This document shows positions 25,745 to 39,666 of a stretch of DNA of 64,000 nucleotides, in pieces; the stretch's first letter is position 1, and each line of letters begins with the position of its first letter. Position numbers and translations under genes: made by a program. Origin of the DNA: Bombardia bombarda (Eukaryota > Ascomycota > Sordariomycetes > Sordariales > Lasiosphaeriaceae); contig JAULSR010000004.1 of NCBI GenBank assembly GCA_030512295.1, positions 1,178,001 to 1,242,000 of the forward strand, read 5' to 3'. The notes beneath the pieces were generated by a model, which ran no database searches, was not told the DNA's origin, and was given only the letters and a program-made list of their open reading frames with translations.

Positions 25745-28700
25745 ATAGTACAAAGACAATCCCTACGAGGGTTTAGCGGGTTGGGTTGTACAGAGTCAAG
25801 CAGTCTCGCATATCAGCATCAGGTCCGAGACCTCTCAAGACACTAAGACCCTACGAAACGAAGGCGTATTCTTGTTGGCGTGTGGGCAAAAGAGGGATGA
25901 AATGGTCCTGACACATGGGAGGGTGAGAGAGAAGTGAGCACTTCACACGCAGGCGCCATACATACATGGCCTACGTAACCGATGAAGCCCTCGGTGATTG
26001 TTTGCTATAGGTGATCAGGAGTAAGTAATGTGTGTCTGAGATGCGACGAGATAGGTATATATCAATTTATTGTCACGTCAAATTAGGTGGGACAACAAGT
26101 AGAGTATTTGTTGACCCGTTTCTTGGTCGTTCAGCTCGTCCCACATATTGAGTTGATGTTTGTCGTACGCAGATGGGACATCTTATTTGCAATACATCGA
26201 ATAGATGACCAGCACCGTCTGTACCTCGTAGGAGTAACGTTGCCCGTCACGGCGTTCAGCAGAAAGCGTCACGTCAGGTTGCCCATTAGGCCTCCTTCTC
26301 CTTCTCCTCCCCCTTATCTTGCTTTACGGGAAGCCATCGAGGCCGGAATACGAACGCCTAACTCTGCCACGTATCAATGATATGGGACTCCAAAATCAGA
26401 CACCCTGTTTAATCTGGTCATTCAAATTTCCATGCGGACGCTTCACGCAGGCCGTATTCAGTCCTTGGTGCTGAGTATAGTCTAGGAATATGTTCAGTTT
26501 CGTTCATCAAGTACAGGTTATGTTTACACAAGAACTGAGCTGTCTCCGAGATACATAGCTGCTAACTGGCTGGATACGACAACTGATAGCCCAATGGTGG
26601 TGTATTTAGAAGACACCGTAAAGCAAATTTCCTCAAGTACCTAGCTTGTCAACTGTTCCGTACCTGCTTTTGATTCCCTTCCCCTTTCCCGCATAGTCGG
26701 GTCAACAAGGGTGTGTAGTTCGTGGGGGTTTTCCTGCGACCTTCTAGAAATGAAAAGCGTTCGCGCCCTTTTCCCAACCCGCAGCACCGTGCCACAAGGC
26801 AATACACTAGCATCCATCTCAGCCATATCGCTTCCAGTAATACGGATCATGCCCCCTTGAATAGACGAATTGCGTATGTGCCCTGAGAATAACGGGGGCC
26901 GCTGGCGACGAGGCCGGTGATACAGCATTAGACAAGTCCCTTGCTTGCAGAACGCCGTGAGGAGAAGAAAGGGGGAAAGCGGAAACGGGTGGGTGCTGAA
27001 ACTATCATGCCGGGTGCTTGTGGAATCACCCGTAGCTTTTGGAGGCATGCATATACGTCCGAAAGGTAGCTATTCAGAGGGCTTCACTTGATCGCCTGCT
27101 GTGTAGGTATCTGGCTCCTAGCTGACTTGTAACAAAGCTCGGGCTGGACAAGGTGTGTTTCCAGATGAGCGCGGTTTTGCGTCCACGCGGACATCGTGGG
27201 AAAATATATACAGCCGCCAGACATGGCCAGATGTCAACACCACTCACTTGAGAAGGTGAACGGAAAGCACTGGTCTCGTCGTTTTCCGAGGAGCTTGATT
27301 GGCAAGGGGAAATGGGGATCGCCTGTGGTGCAACGGGACTCAGCGCTCGAGTCGGCTTTCCAGAGTCCTTTTGCAGCACCCACCGGGCAATGTGCGACAT
27401 GAATACTGTACTGTCCACTGGGCTTTGTACATACTATGCACTTGGTGATTTGAGAGACCACAGGGGGGAAGGTGGACGGCGTAGTAGACACGAAATGGCG
27501 CGATCAACCCAACAAGTCTTGCCATGATACTACCATGACATGAATTGTCGGTAGACACGCAAGATAGGAGGGTTAGTAGGTAAATAGAACGATAGATAGC
27601 GTGCATGCAAAGCTTCCCGAGCTTCTTAACCTAGACTACCCAGCCAGCACATGAATGATGCTGGTAGGTAGGTAGGGCCAAAGCTTGTCATTCTGGATCT
27701 GAGCCGGCGAACAACTATTTGTCGCTCCTTTTGACTATCTCGAGTCAAGTGCTAGATTAGAGTGCATATCCATAATGTGAATATGTCTAATGACTCGGTT
27801 CGTTCATTGGGTAGCTCGACGAGAAGTCAGGCCAGAGGGGATCGAAAGCTCGGCTTTCTGGAGATGCTGTTAGCATAAAATCCTGGTCAGTCATGATATT
27901 GTTGCGAAACCGGATGCCACATTAACTGGCTGCCAAGTCTGCCTAAAAAGGGGCAGCGAAGCGAGAGCGACTTTGCCAGACAGAAGGAACCTGGAAGCCC
28001 CATGCTAGGGACACCACTTGCAATCCATTGGGGGCGGTTTGCTCATTGCTGCTACGACCTCGGTAGGCCGGACAAGGTAGCTTGACGTTGTAGCTATCGG
28101 TCCAGCAGACCCCCTACGGGAGAAAATACTCGACTGACTCCTCATGGTTGAGAATGTGTCCGAGGGAAGGGAGACTGTGTAAGGTATGAACACTGCCCCT
28201 CAATCCATTCCTTTTGTTGATGGACGATGAGGGGACGAAGTAGGGCTCGAGGCCAGGTTATAGCGTATTAATACAAAGCTGCACTGCACAGAATCGATCT
28301 GTGTGTCTCATGGAGACTCGCCAAGGATGCCTCACTTGCTTTCCAATAGAAAACAGTCAAGTATATCGAACATCACTGCAAATGTCAACCATGCCAGCGT
28401 CCGGCACTGAGCGGGCATTAACTTGAAAATACTGCAAGAATTTAATGGGGGCCGTGTGGTCTTTGGGGGAGGCCTTGGAAAGAGAAGAGGTCAAAAGCCC
28501 ATGCATTGAGGTATTGATGAGGTACCTTTGGTACCCTTGGCTCTTGGGTGTGCAGGGGTGGTACCTGCTAGGGAGATCCGAGCGCACAATCATGCTCCTT
28601 TTTAATCAGTACTTGTGCAGCACCTGCGGCGCTGCACTGCACTGGGACGGTGAGGTTCCATGCCAATACCATCTTTTTGCGGGCCAATGACTGTGGATGA

Positions 28701-29825
28701 CTGCGGCCGACTGCGGGCCACGGTCGGTGGTCGCATCTGATGCAGCCAGCATCCATGGGCATCCATGGAATATGGCCAATTCTTCTTTCCCCGGCCTGCA
28801 CCCGTGGTGTTGAGCGTCGAGGCGGTGATCGAACCTGGATACTCACCGATAGATCTAAGTATAAAAAAAGGAACAACTGTATCTTGGTTTTTTTTTTGTG
28901 AGAATGAAAATATGGCCGATCAGATAAAAACGTGCAGCAATTAAAGGTGGCACAGTTGATAAGGGAAGAGCCCAGGAATTGAACGAGGGGCTGCTACGAA
29001 TATGGAGAGACCTGGGACTGGGCGCCCGGAAGCTGTCGGTGGCCTGTGCAGCAGGTGCGGTAGGTGGGTGACTAGGTGGTTCCTTCCATGCCGCCCCTTG
29101 CCAATCAGTGAGCAGGGGCCATCAAGAGGCATTGGCGTCCCGACAGACAATCCTCCCTCCCTGAACTCCTCCACAAAGTCGCCCAATCCCAAACGCCCCC
29201 GCCCTGCTGTATTTTATCACCCTTGCTGAACCTTTCTAAACCTCCCGATTCCCTGGCACGACGAGCGCACCCAGGCACGGCATCGCATGCCACCGTCCAT
29301 CTGCGTAGAAGGGAGAAGAGATCGCCAGAGGCTTGGTCCGACATTTGAGAGGGCCAGACGCTAGAAACGGGCGCGGAAACAGAAGGAGCAGGAGAAGGAA
29401 GAAAGGCATTCGATTTCGAAACCCGAACGGACCAGAACTTCGGACCGCCCACATCTCAGGTTCCGTCCTCGGTTCCTCTGCCTGGTTGCGGTCTTTTATC
29501 ACCCACGGCCACCTACTAGTCGTCTTGTCTTCAGCCCACTTTCACTTTGCGGCCAAAAAAAACAGTCGGCGAATTGCACCTCATTTCACATTACTCCTTA
29601 CCCGCCGACGCACGCCCTGCCCGCCCGCCAGTCGTATACTGTCCCCATCGCCCCAGCTATTGGCCATTCAAGCTGCTTTAGCGCCAAAACGACCCCCGAC
29701 GAGCCTCACCTGTCTCTGACCGACAACGAAAGTCGACAAAATCAACCACAGTCGCGTCCGTTTTTACTTTGCATCAAGCGACTGCACGACATAGGACGCA
29801 AACACGATAATCACGAGACCAAAAG

Positions 29826-32800
29826 TTGAGGGGCAGCGAGGCTGAGCGGCTGAACCATGATCTAGCCCCCCTTACTCCTCATCGTTTCCGCAAGGCTCCA
29901 CGGCACATCAACATGCTAATGACGCAGACTCCTGTGTCGGCACTCCAGGGTCAGAACACCGCGACTTCTTACGACACCCACTACAGAAAACACGCTGCAC
30001 AGCCGCATTTTAACGACTCCACCGACTCGACGTCGCTGAATAGATCTGGCGTCGATCGCTCCACGTCTTACACCCCATACTTCACACCAGACACAACCTC
30101 GCCCATGAATGGGCTTGTCGGTCCGGCACCATCTGGTGCCATGTACGTGCGCGCATTGTATGACTATGAGGCAGACGACAGGACAAGTCTTAGTTTCCAC
30201 GAGGGCGACATCATCCAAGTCATCACGCAGCTCGAGAGTGGATGGTGGGATGGTGTTATCAATGGCGTCCGAGGATGGTTTCCGAGCAACTACTGCCAGT
30301 TGATCACCAGCGCCGATGAGCTTCCCGAGATGGAAGAAAATGGCGATACCGACCAGGTGGACGACGATGTCGACGATCAAGATGTTTATGACGAGAGTTT
30401 CGATGATGACGAAGGGTCGGATCGCGATGAGATGGAGGGTCTTCCGCTTGAGGGAACTGATGGCGAAAGATCGAGAGCCGATTTTTGGATTCCCCAGGCC
30501 ACTCCGGACGGCCGACTGTTTTACTTCAATACTATGACTGGCGAGAGCAGCATGGAGCTACCACTGGAGTCGCCATCTTCAAGCACCGAGACAGGACCTC
30601 GAGACCGTATGAATGTTAATATCCCAGATAGAACCAGGCCTCCGCCCGAGATGATGGCAAGGGGACTGACCCAGGACGAGGGGGACGAATCCGATGTTAC
30701 CTCGGCTTCAGAGCGCGAAGGCGAAGCCCTCATGAACGCGTCCAGAGGCTCTTTGGTAAGACATCCTGCTGGTGCTTTGAAACGTGGCAAATTGCTTACA
30801 CTTTACCTAGCCCGGTGGCCCCGCTCGCCGCTCTTACGCCATTGATAGTATATCCCCCTCCGTCTCCATGGACTCGATCAACGGCCAGTCCCCTGGAACA
30901 CGGGGGCGTAGTGAAGGAGTAGTAAACGGCGCCCTGAACCCGACTCCCATGATTGCGTCGGCTACTGCATTTACCAGCGCTGCCTTTAACCTCCCCACGG
31001 CCGCAACGATCCCCCGTTCCTTCTTCGACGATGGCACTACCCCACCTCTCACATGGAGTCGACTGGTTTCAAACATGAAGAAGGCTATTGATCGATATCG
31101 TGATGCTATCACAAGTGGTAACCGATCAGAGTATGTCGCCCGAGCTGAAGACATCTCAGACCATCTACGACTTCTTCTGGCAGCCGGATCAGGTACGACC
31201 GATAATCACTCTGGCCAACCCTCTATAATCTCCACCAATAAGGCCCTTTATCCTCACTTCCGGGATATGATGTCAAAGTTCTCCAAGCTTGTTATTTCCT
31301 CACACATTGCCGCCGCGGATTGGCCCAATGCCGAATCTATTCAGAAATGTCTCCTAGAAGCAGACGGTGTTCTTTTAGGAGTATATAGCTACGTCGAAGT
31401 TGCCAGGCAACAGCGAGGCGAGGATATCCCACGATTGTTTCCAGGCTTTGTCATCGGATCTAATGCTGGTGGGAGCTGGCAAAATAATGGCTTGGGGCCT
31501 CGCGATCCCATCACTTCTAATTTCCTTGAAGATGAGGAAGGCCTTGTTGAACCCACTGCCATTTTGGACGGGAAGCTTTTAGAAAGGCTGGACGAACTCA
31601 AGCGCATGCTGGTATCCAGTATCCGGGAATTGGACAAAAATCTCATGGTTCCAGATAAGGTCATCACTCCATACAGACACGAGGTTGTAGGCAACAACGT
31701 CTGCTCTGCTGGAGGGAAGGTACTGGAGATGTTCAAGCCATGGATAGCAATGATCGAATCGATCGATTTGTCCACGCTCGGCAACAGCTTCCAGACTCCT
31801 CAGCTCTCGGATTTCAGCACCAACAAGCAAAGCTTGTATGATAATATCTCGGACTTGCTTCTTGGCTGCCAGGCTGTTGCTGGTCCGCTTGCTGATGAGT
31901 GGTCCGAAGTTCGCGGCCAGGCTCTTGAGGAGAGGTTAGAGTATGTTCGGCAATGCGCGAGGGCTTTGGAGACCAACTCTTCACACATTGGATTTTCGCT
32001 CCAGCTCCTTTCAGAACAGGTCCAGATCAATCTCCAACAACAATCGGAGAGCCGCATCCGCGAAGATTCCATGCAACGGGACCAGCTGAGAAGGGGGGAA
32101 ACAATGCCTTACGAACGGCCACATCAAAGATCCGAATCTAGAGGACTCTTGAGGCCGGGGCTACCGTTAGGAGCGGCGTCCTTCTCGGAAGGTGATGCCG
32201 CTGCCAATTATCGGAAGGGCGACCCATCCAAGATGAAGAGGTTTTTCGGAGAAGACCCAGCACCAGTAGTGCCAACAGCAATGATCGACGACACGCCTAA
32301 CTTCTTGCGCTTAGACTTTGAGAAAGATTTGTCATGGGACCTCAAGTCTCAACCTCCAAATGTCAAGGGTGGATCCCTCCTGGCTCTGGTGGAACAGCTA
32401 ACGCGACATGACAAGCTTGACTCCAACTTTAACAATACGTTTCTTCTCACTTACAGGTCATTCACGTCGGCCAGAGAATTGTTCGAGATGCTTGTCAAGA
32501 GGTTTGCCATTCAGCCTCCAGAAGGGCTGACTCAGCCTGAGTATGAGATGTGGCGGGATGGGAAGCAGAAACTGATCCGTTTCCGTGTTGTCAACATCCT
32601 TAAGAATTGGTTCGACAATTTCTGGATGGAAGACCAAAGCGACGAGACAAAGCAGTTAATACGCGATGTTTACAACTTCGCTAAGGACACTGTCAAGTCT
32701 ACGGAAACGCCCGGATCGGGTCCGCTGATGGCGGTCCTTGACCAACGCCTGAACGGTAAGGAAGTCGGGAGTCGTCGCATGATCCAGACAGTCAACCAGA

Positions 32801-33997
32801 ACACTCCAGCGCCCATCATGCCTAAGAATATGAAGAAGCTCAAGTTCCTCGACATTGATGTCGTTGAGTTCGCTCGCCAGTTGACTATCATTGAGTCCCG
32901 ACTATATGGCAAAATCAAGCCTACAGAATGCCTCAACAAAACGTGGCAAAAGAAGGTTGCAGAAGGGGAACCAGAGCCCGCGCCCAATGTCAAGGCTCTT
33001 ATTTTGCATTCGAATCAGATGACCAATTGGGTGGCGGAGATGATTTTGGCGCAAACTGATGTTAGAAAGCGTGTAGTCGTCATCAAGCACTTCGTAGCCG
33101 TGGCCGATGTAAGCTCCCCCTTCTTTCAACCCAAACTTTGGTTGCTTTACTAATAACGTTTTAGAAATGCCGCACGCTGAACAACTTTTCTACACTGACC
33201 TCAATTATCTCAGCCTTGGGAACCGCCCCGATCGCTCGCTTGAAGCGGACATGGGACCAAGTTCCACAGCGTATTCACGCCACTCTAGAGACTATGCGGA
33301 AGTTGATGGCCAGCACTAAAAACTTCGGCGAGTACAGAGAAGCATTGCATGTTGCTAACCCGCCATGCATTCCCTTCTTTGGTAAGTCCGATCCACGCGC
33401 TTCCCTGCCGATCATCATCTAACCATGCTTTAGGTGTGTACCTCACCGACCTCACCTTCATCGAGGATGGTATCCCGTCTCTTATCAAGAAAACCAACTT
33501 GATCAATTTTGCAAAACGGGCAAAAACGGCCGAGGTGATTCGAGACATCCAACAGTACCAGAATGTTGCGTATTCGCTGCAGGCAGTGCCAGAGCTGCAG
33601 GACTACATCTTGAGCAACATGCAGGCCGCCGGTGATGTACATGAGATGTATGACAAGAGCTTGCAAATCGAACCTCGGGAAAGAGAGGACGAGAAAATCG
33701 TCAGGTATGTGGAACTTCGGTCGCGCAGAATGGTTTCGAATACAGGTGCTTTCTTCAGCAGCGCTCTTTAGCGGCGGGAGGAAGTTCCCGGACGATGCGG
33801 GCTTGCGTAAATCAAGCTTGTCCTCGGTGGATCCCCTTCTCAGCAACCCGCCCAAGTTGGGACTTTCTTATTCACCTGTTGAGCCTCTAGCAATCATGTC
33901 TACGCACCGTTCCACACCGAGGGCAGACGAAGCACTTTAATATTCATACTTACCTGATTTGATATGTAGGGTTCTAGCCGAATCTGGATTCCTATAA
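29826..33997 (+). CDS. CDC25: Ras guanine-nucleotide exchange factor Cdc25 (SH3-WW-RasGEF)
   Basis: Activates Ras by GDP/GTP exchange, upstream of adenylate cyclase and cAMP/PKA. Five exons: 29826-30755, 30811-33108, 33165-33381, 33434-33704 and 33970-33997, giving 1247 aa. The introns are 55, 56, 52 and 265 nt. An SH3 domain occupies about 107-161 (ALYDYEADD to WFPSNYCQLI). An acidic stretch follows, then a WW-like domain at about 219-247. The RasGEF N-terminal module starts near residue 830 (GGSLLALVEQLTRHDKLDSN). The catalytic RasGEF domain runs from about 995 (EFARQLTIIESRLYG) to near the end. The last exon encodes only VLAESGFL, the expected fungal Cdc25 end, which supports the unusually long last intron. 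The WW-like domain lacks the second Trp (SSMELP where TWELP is typical). An alternative start is the ATG at residue 30. Confidence 0.94.
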
Positions 33998-36900
33998 GCG
34001 GCGGTCGATTACTGCTTGCTTCCGATCGGACGGACACCTCTGCATGTACACCTCACATGTCCCATATACGGCATTCTAACTAATCACTATTCCGACATCC
34101 TACTACTTGTTCTGGCATATACAGCTCATTTGACGGCGCATCAATATTTTTGACAAGACTAAACTCAGCAGGCGTCGAACGAAGTCTAACTTGAACGATT
34201 AATCCGGTCCTGGTTTCCTAATCTGTGCAGCGCTGGAAGAACGACCCGGCCCGACTGGATCCCAGAATGGCTGCACGAGACATGCTGTGCATCAATATTT
34301 AGTTAAGGAACCAGTTGTTAGCTGCCCAACTCTTTCAGTATCTGAGTCGAAAAGGTCGACCGTATCCTGGTCCTGAACGATCTAACCCGCTTTTGGAGGT
34401 GCGAAAGGAATTGGAGGTATGAAAGGAGGATGTCATGGGTCAAATTTTGGAGGCTTGGTGCTTCACGAGTCGAAAGACAAGCTGGGTCGCAAGCAAAAGT
34501 GAATGGTGGCATCCCTTTCCGAACGTTTTCTCTCTCGGCAGTGGGGTTTCGACAAAGCAGCAAGTTACCGGTCACGAGCGGGCCCAGTTGTGCAGGCACG
34601 GAGTGTTGAAGGTTCAAAAGGACGGAGGAGGGGATATGGTTGGTGGGGCTGGGGCCTCGCAACCTTGCTGTCGGAAGAAAGATGCAGGGAGATATGTTTG
34701 TGGAGACTTATCGGTGTGGTTGTGCATATACACGGGTACCATATATGCCTTGATAGGTTCGCACCTTGTCTGCTATTTGGTTGCTCTTCTCTTTTTTCGG
34801 GAGGACGGTGTTAGGATCATTGGAGAATTTGGGGAATTGCATGAATTTCATGAGAGCTTTGAATTATCTACCATTTATCTCAGTACTAGAGAATTTGTTT
34901 TTGCTACAATTCTGCAGTAGCTCGTGGATATGTGCCTGTTCATGGAATGTGAATGGCCAGACATGTGTGATTTCGCGGTGGTAGTTCACAATGTGATGTA
35001 GCTACATTCATTCTCATCATCTAGTTTATTGATCATTGTTGACATTGCTTGCTGAACAGCAAAGCCAAATCAGCCTGCCTCATTGACAACATCTTGCTGA
35101 AGCCGGTAAAGGAAGATCGGAGAGAGTGTTGCTGCCTAGGCTTTGGCCATAGTCAGTATCACGAACAACAAAAGGGGAAGGTGGAGAAGGAGAAGGAAAG
35201 TGGGGGTGGTGTGCATTGCGCATAACATATCCGTAGATAGTACTACATACGAGGTAGTATACAGCATGCAGTCGGTAGGCAATCTGATCCTTCCTAGGTG
35301 CTTGTTTGCTTGTTTTCTACCCAGCTGCCTGCGTACTTGGCGGGCGGGCGAACCGTGGGGCACGGCGCATGAATAACATTGCATTGCATGCATACATACA
35401 TATATAAATTTGGGGGAAGGGAGGGGGCTGATCTTTGGACGCAAGCTAGATGAAGTCCCACCATCACCACCACCACCATCTTCTTCTTCTCCATCCTACA
35501 ATGAAACCCCTTTACGAGGCGGGGCAACGTGTGAACGGCACAGTCAGTCAGTCAGGTTGTTGATGTCTCGGCCTGGCCGGGTCTGGTCTACACTTACCTA
35601 GTATCTAACTCCTCCACCCTGCTTTAGCGAGCATGTCCTAGGCTGTTGCTAGGAGAATAGCAAGTGGGCAGTATACTAGATGGCGTTTTCCGTTTATATA
35701 GACAGCTACTAGATTGGACATTTTGGTCCAGACGTTTAAACAAGAAAGGGGGTGCTATATAAGTGTAAATATATATATATATAGACCACGATATGCGGGG
35801 AAAGTTGAAGTACATGTGATCCGGGGAATCCCCGTTGTCCGTCTGTTGCATACATGTGCTGTCTGAATAGTATAATAGTTTTGGGATACCTGACTCGGTG
35901 CGTTTATATCACAAGATGGAGCGTCAAACTAATGAATACATTCGTTTCCACAAAGACATATAAAGACACAATTAGTAGACACTACTGGATCATACAGTCA
36001 GATATCATCGATAGCAATAGCGATGATGTGTGGCAAACAGACAGCGCGGGGCAGAGGAAGATAGGGAGGGCGGCACAGCTCAGGCTATTAAGCGGCGTGG
36101 ATGGTTTGTCCGGCCCGACCTCTCCGTGTCGAGCGTTGGTTGCATGTATGCAGTATGTACCCGTAGGGAGGCTGATAGTAGTGTAGTAGACTTGCCGCAT
36201 GTTCAAGTACATGTCATGTACCTGCTTACGATTTACCATGGTGGCCCTATCATGATATTCCATATATCTCTTTGCAGTAGAATGAAGTGCTCAACCAGTG
36301 TAAGTGAATCTGAAAGCTCTTGTTAAACTGGAATATGTGAAGGCGAAGTAAGTAAGTAGATCTATATATCACTAGCTTCACAGTCGTCCCGAATGTAGAA
36401 TGTCACCACGCAATCACGCACTCTAGTCGTTCTGTCGTTAGTACTAATGACCGCAAATAGTGTCACGCTTTGTTGGGATTGCATTTTCTATTTCTATTGC
36501 TCAGTTCTAAGATCTATGGGCATATATTATTGGCTATCAGGCAAGATCATGGAGACCTAAACGGCTGATAAACCCTGCTAGAGTACACACCAGCATTTCT
36601 ATTTCCACATAAGATGCATAAAATCTTTTTAATACTAACTTCAGATCTGATATTGTGATAACAGATATAGGACTAAGAAAGCGCATAGAAGTTTAAGAGA
36701 CGGGCATGGGTATGGGTCATCATCAAAGCTCCACCCAACCTGGGTAAGCAACCCCCTTTCATTGTTTATTTTCCCCTGTACCCGTATCAAGAGGATAAGC
36801 TAGCGTAAAAGGACACAGACACAGAACAAGTTCCCAAGCTGCATGTCAAACGACCTAACAAATTCTCCTGGCCCGTCAGTAGTAGCAGTCAATATACACT

Positions 36901-37182
36901 CTTGTTCTTTTTTTCCCAGTAAGTGCCCTTCCTATAAACAACCCCGACACCATTATTCAGTTGATCGGTATCACAGACGCCTGAGCATCACTGACAAGCA
37001 ACAATGTACTAGTTAGTGCCTCTAAAAAATTAAAGTCATGGCAAGGATGTGTGACATGCAAACAGAGCAAAACAAAAAACGAGCGCTAATACTCGGTCGT
37101 CTCGGAATCTGACAGCTCAACATGTTTTTCACATCTTGGCAGACAAAAAAAACAGCCTCACCAACAACCAACAGCAACTCTC
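33998..37182. other. Intergenic region downstream of CDC25
   Basis: No gene can be supported. AT-rich tracts, including a TA run at about 35770-35785, and short repeats are present. A 161-codon frame at 34435-34920 (+) has no domain and an odd Trp/Cys-rich composition. Confidence 0.5.
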
Positions 37183-37187
37183 AAAAA
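37183..37187 (-). terminator. Pol III terminator of tRNA-Arg
   Basis: A run of five T on the minus strand starts 5 nt after the 3' end of the tRNA, as expected for RNA polymerase III termination. Confidence 0.75.
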
Positions 37188-37192
37188 GTAAA

Positions 37193-37263
37193 GGACTACC
37201 CAGGGGTCGAACCTGGAACCTCCTGATTCGTAGTCAGACGCTCTGCCATTAAGCCAGCAGTCC
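37193..37263 (-). tRNA. tRNA-Arg (anticodon ACG)
   Basis: A 71-nt cloverleaf without intron. The acceptor stem GGACTGC pairs with GTAGTCC (one G-U). The D arm is GCTGGCTTAATGGCAGAGC. The anticodon stem TCTGA/TCAGG closes the loop CTACGAA with anticodon ACG (complement of 37229-37231). The T arm CCAGG-TTCGACC-CCTGG is perfect. The gene lacks the 3' CCA, as is normal for eukaryotes. After conversion of A34 to inosine it reads CGU, CGC and CGA. It is the only tRNA I find in the window. Confidence 0.95.
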
Positions 37264-39666
37264 GTATCCTCGCAAGCAGACAAGTTGTTTGCATGGGTGG
37301 TAGCAGTCAGCTGGAGTCTGGGTGAGTGAGTAGGTCATGGGTCAGGGTTGGTTGACGTTCATGGGACGATCGATCCCTGGACACAGACACAGACACAGAC
37401 ACAGACACAGACACAGACACATACTACACGCACAAGTTCCGCAACAACAACACACGTGTACATTATATTGCATGCAGTACGTAATAGCGCCGGGTAAGGT
37501 TGCTGACAGCATGCTACAGGAACTACCTATGTGGTCGGCACTCGGCAGATGGTCAACCCTATTAGAAGAAGATAAAATGAATGTCAGTGAGCAGGTACTC
37601 GACAGACGAGACGGAGGATGAGCACGCGACAGTTCTTGCTTCTAACTTACACGACCCGACTAAATGATATCTTATACGCCTGGATGACGTAGCCGTGAGA
37701 ACGAATCAACTTTGTGTATGTATGTAATTATATGCTAACTCATTGTTTTTTTTCTGTTTTGATCATCCCTATGTATGTGTGCTATGCACGCAGGTATCAG
37801 ATACCTACTTATGTGTGTATATACGTATGTACACGTGAATCGAATGAATGAATGACGACCCAAAGTTCCTTACATCATCCTCCTCCTTCCTCTCTTACAA
37901 ACACTTACCTTGCCTTCAAATCCCGGTTCTGTTTTGCTCTATTAGGCCCAGCTCAGCAGCCTAGCCCAGCTCAACCGCCTAGCCCGCCTAGTATTTCCTG
38001 GTTCAATTCTCAGACAGACAGATAGCCCTTTGCTCATGACATATGGCAACTGACACGGCCAAACAGTCTTGAACATGACAAACTGACAGGAAGACGAACT
38101 AACAGGAACCAAAAAAGGCCCACGACACACACACACACCTCCTCACCTACCTACCTAACTCACCGCCTCCACCGCTGCCGCCCATCGATATCCTAACCCG
38201 TCCCTATGTACGGGGAAAAAAAAACTGACAAATGACGAGACAAAAATCCTGCTTGGCTTGGCTGCTCGAAACAGGACAGCGCCCACCACCGCCTCGGACC
38301 TTAGAAGAGAAAAAGAACAATAAACATGAACCCTGGCGCACAGACCGGTAGCCAGTCAAACAACAGCAGTCTCAAAGAAATAACAAGGCACATGAAACGC
38401 CTGTGCTGATATCGCTGTGCAATTCTATCCCATCTCATACAGGAAGTGATGATCGAGTCGGTCGGCCAGCATTAGGATCAGGTGGGTGACAGTCTGGTAT
38501 TCTGGTGTTCTGGTGTTGGTATGTATAATGCTGCAACTTGCTGTTGTCCTTTCTCTTCTTTCGGTGCTGGTGTCGTCATCCTTGTCGTGGAGGCCACTGC
38601 CACAACTGCCACCTCCGCCCGTAAAGATCATGGTTATCCTCATCATCAGCATGACCGTCGTTGTTAATCATGATACCGAGAGCAACGAGGTGTGTTAGGT
38701 AGGAAGAAGGTATAGGGAAGTATGACCCATTGTCCGAAAGCCCACTTCATCCCATCCCATCTCGCCTGCCTGCTCCATCGTCCCGAATGAATTGAAGAAA
38801 AAAAAAAGAGCAAAACTTTTGTGCGCTCGCGGTGGTTGTGTGTTCTCCATCACGCCATAAATATTTGCACCCATCAATGCACATACTGCAATGGAGGCAG
38901 ACAAACAATGTATGCAGGCAGGCAGGCAAGCAGTCAGGTAAGGTTGGTTGGTAGTCAGTCAGTCAAGCCACCTTCCACCGTCCGCGCGTGGGGTATATCG
39001 CTCCATCGAGATAGTTTGCAGCAACAAACAGCAAGAAGAAAAATGTGTGTTGACTGGAAAAAAAAAAAAAAAAAAGAGAATAAGGATGGCGTGCGGACAG
39101 GCGGCCACAACGTTGTTGACGTTGAATCCGTAGGCCCGCCTAACCCGCCCGCTTGCGTTCATCCGTCCTCCTGCCATGCCACCCAATGCAAATGCTTTCC
39201 GGGGTATCTCATAAACTTTTTGTTCCGCCGTGTTTGGTTTTCCCCCCTTTTTTTTTTCCTTTCGAAAATTGTGTGTTCCAAGAAAAAGCATTTGGAACAA
39301 TCCTGATCCTCTGTCTCCTTCACCCTCCTCCTTTCCCATCTCCGTTTTTATTGCAGCTTCAAACTGACAGTCATTACTCTGCTTCTTGTGCAGTACGCTT
39401 CCACGCTCAGTGTGAGACACACACACGCACACACGCACACACACTTACTACCCACGCGAAGGGTCTACATTCCCATCATCAGGCATTGCTTGCTGGGAGC
39501 CTCATGTTTCAATCAAGACAAATCAATGTCTCGCATCCAGGAGACCCCCTCTTCTCTGACCATTCGTTGAAGAGACGGTTCTCGAGAGAGTATGTGGTCT
39601 TTTCCCCCCGCCAATCCCAAATCCCTCGTCTGTTGGATCAACCAGTAAACCGACAGAGCGTACTTC
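37264..39666. other. Intergenic region between tRNA-Arg and the bZIP gene
   Basis: No gene can be supported. It holds an (ACACAG)n repeat, long A and T tracts (for example 39060-39075) and the 3' flank of the bZIP gene. Frames of up to 188 codons around 39153-39719 lie partly in that flank and show no domain. Confidence 0.5.
37381..37420. repeat. (ACACAG)n repeat
   Basis: Nearly seven perfect copies of ACACAG, about 120 bases upstream of the tRNA-Arg 5' end. Confidence 0.85.

Larger units (their letters stand above)
18972..29825. other. 10.8-kb gene-free region between two divergent regulators
   Basis: This lies between the start of the C2H2 gene (-) and the start of CDC25 (+). Many frames of 60-220 codons exist on both strands, such as 19972-20592 (+) and 23585-24259 (-), but they overlap, are rich in Cys, Trp, Ser and Pro, and show no domains or convincing introns. 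The region holds short repeats (listed separately) and an inverted repeat at 25718-25744. It may contain long promoters, 5' leaders or non-coding transcripts, which I cannot see directly. Confidence 0.5.
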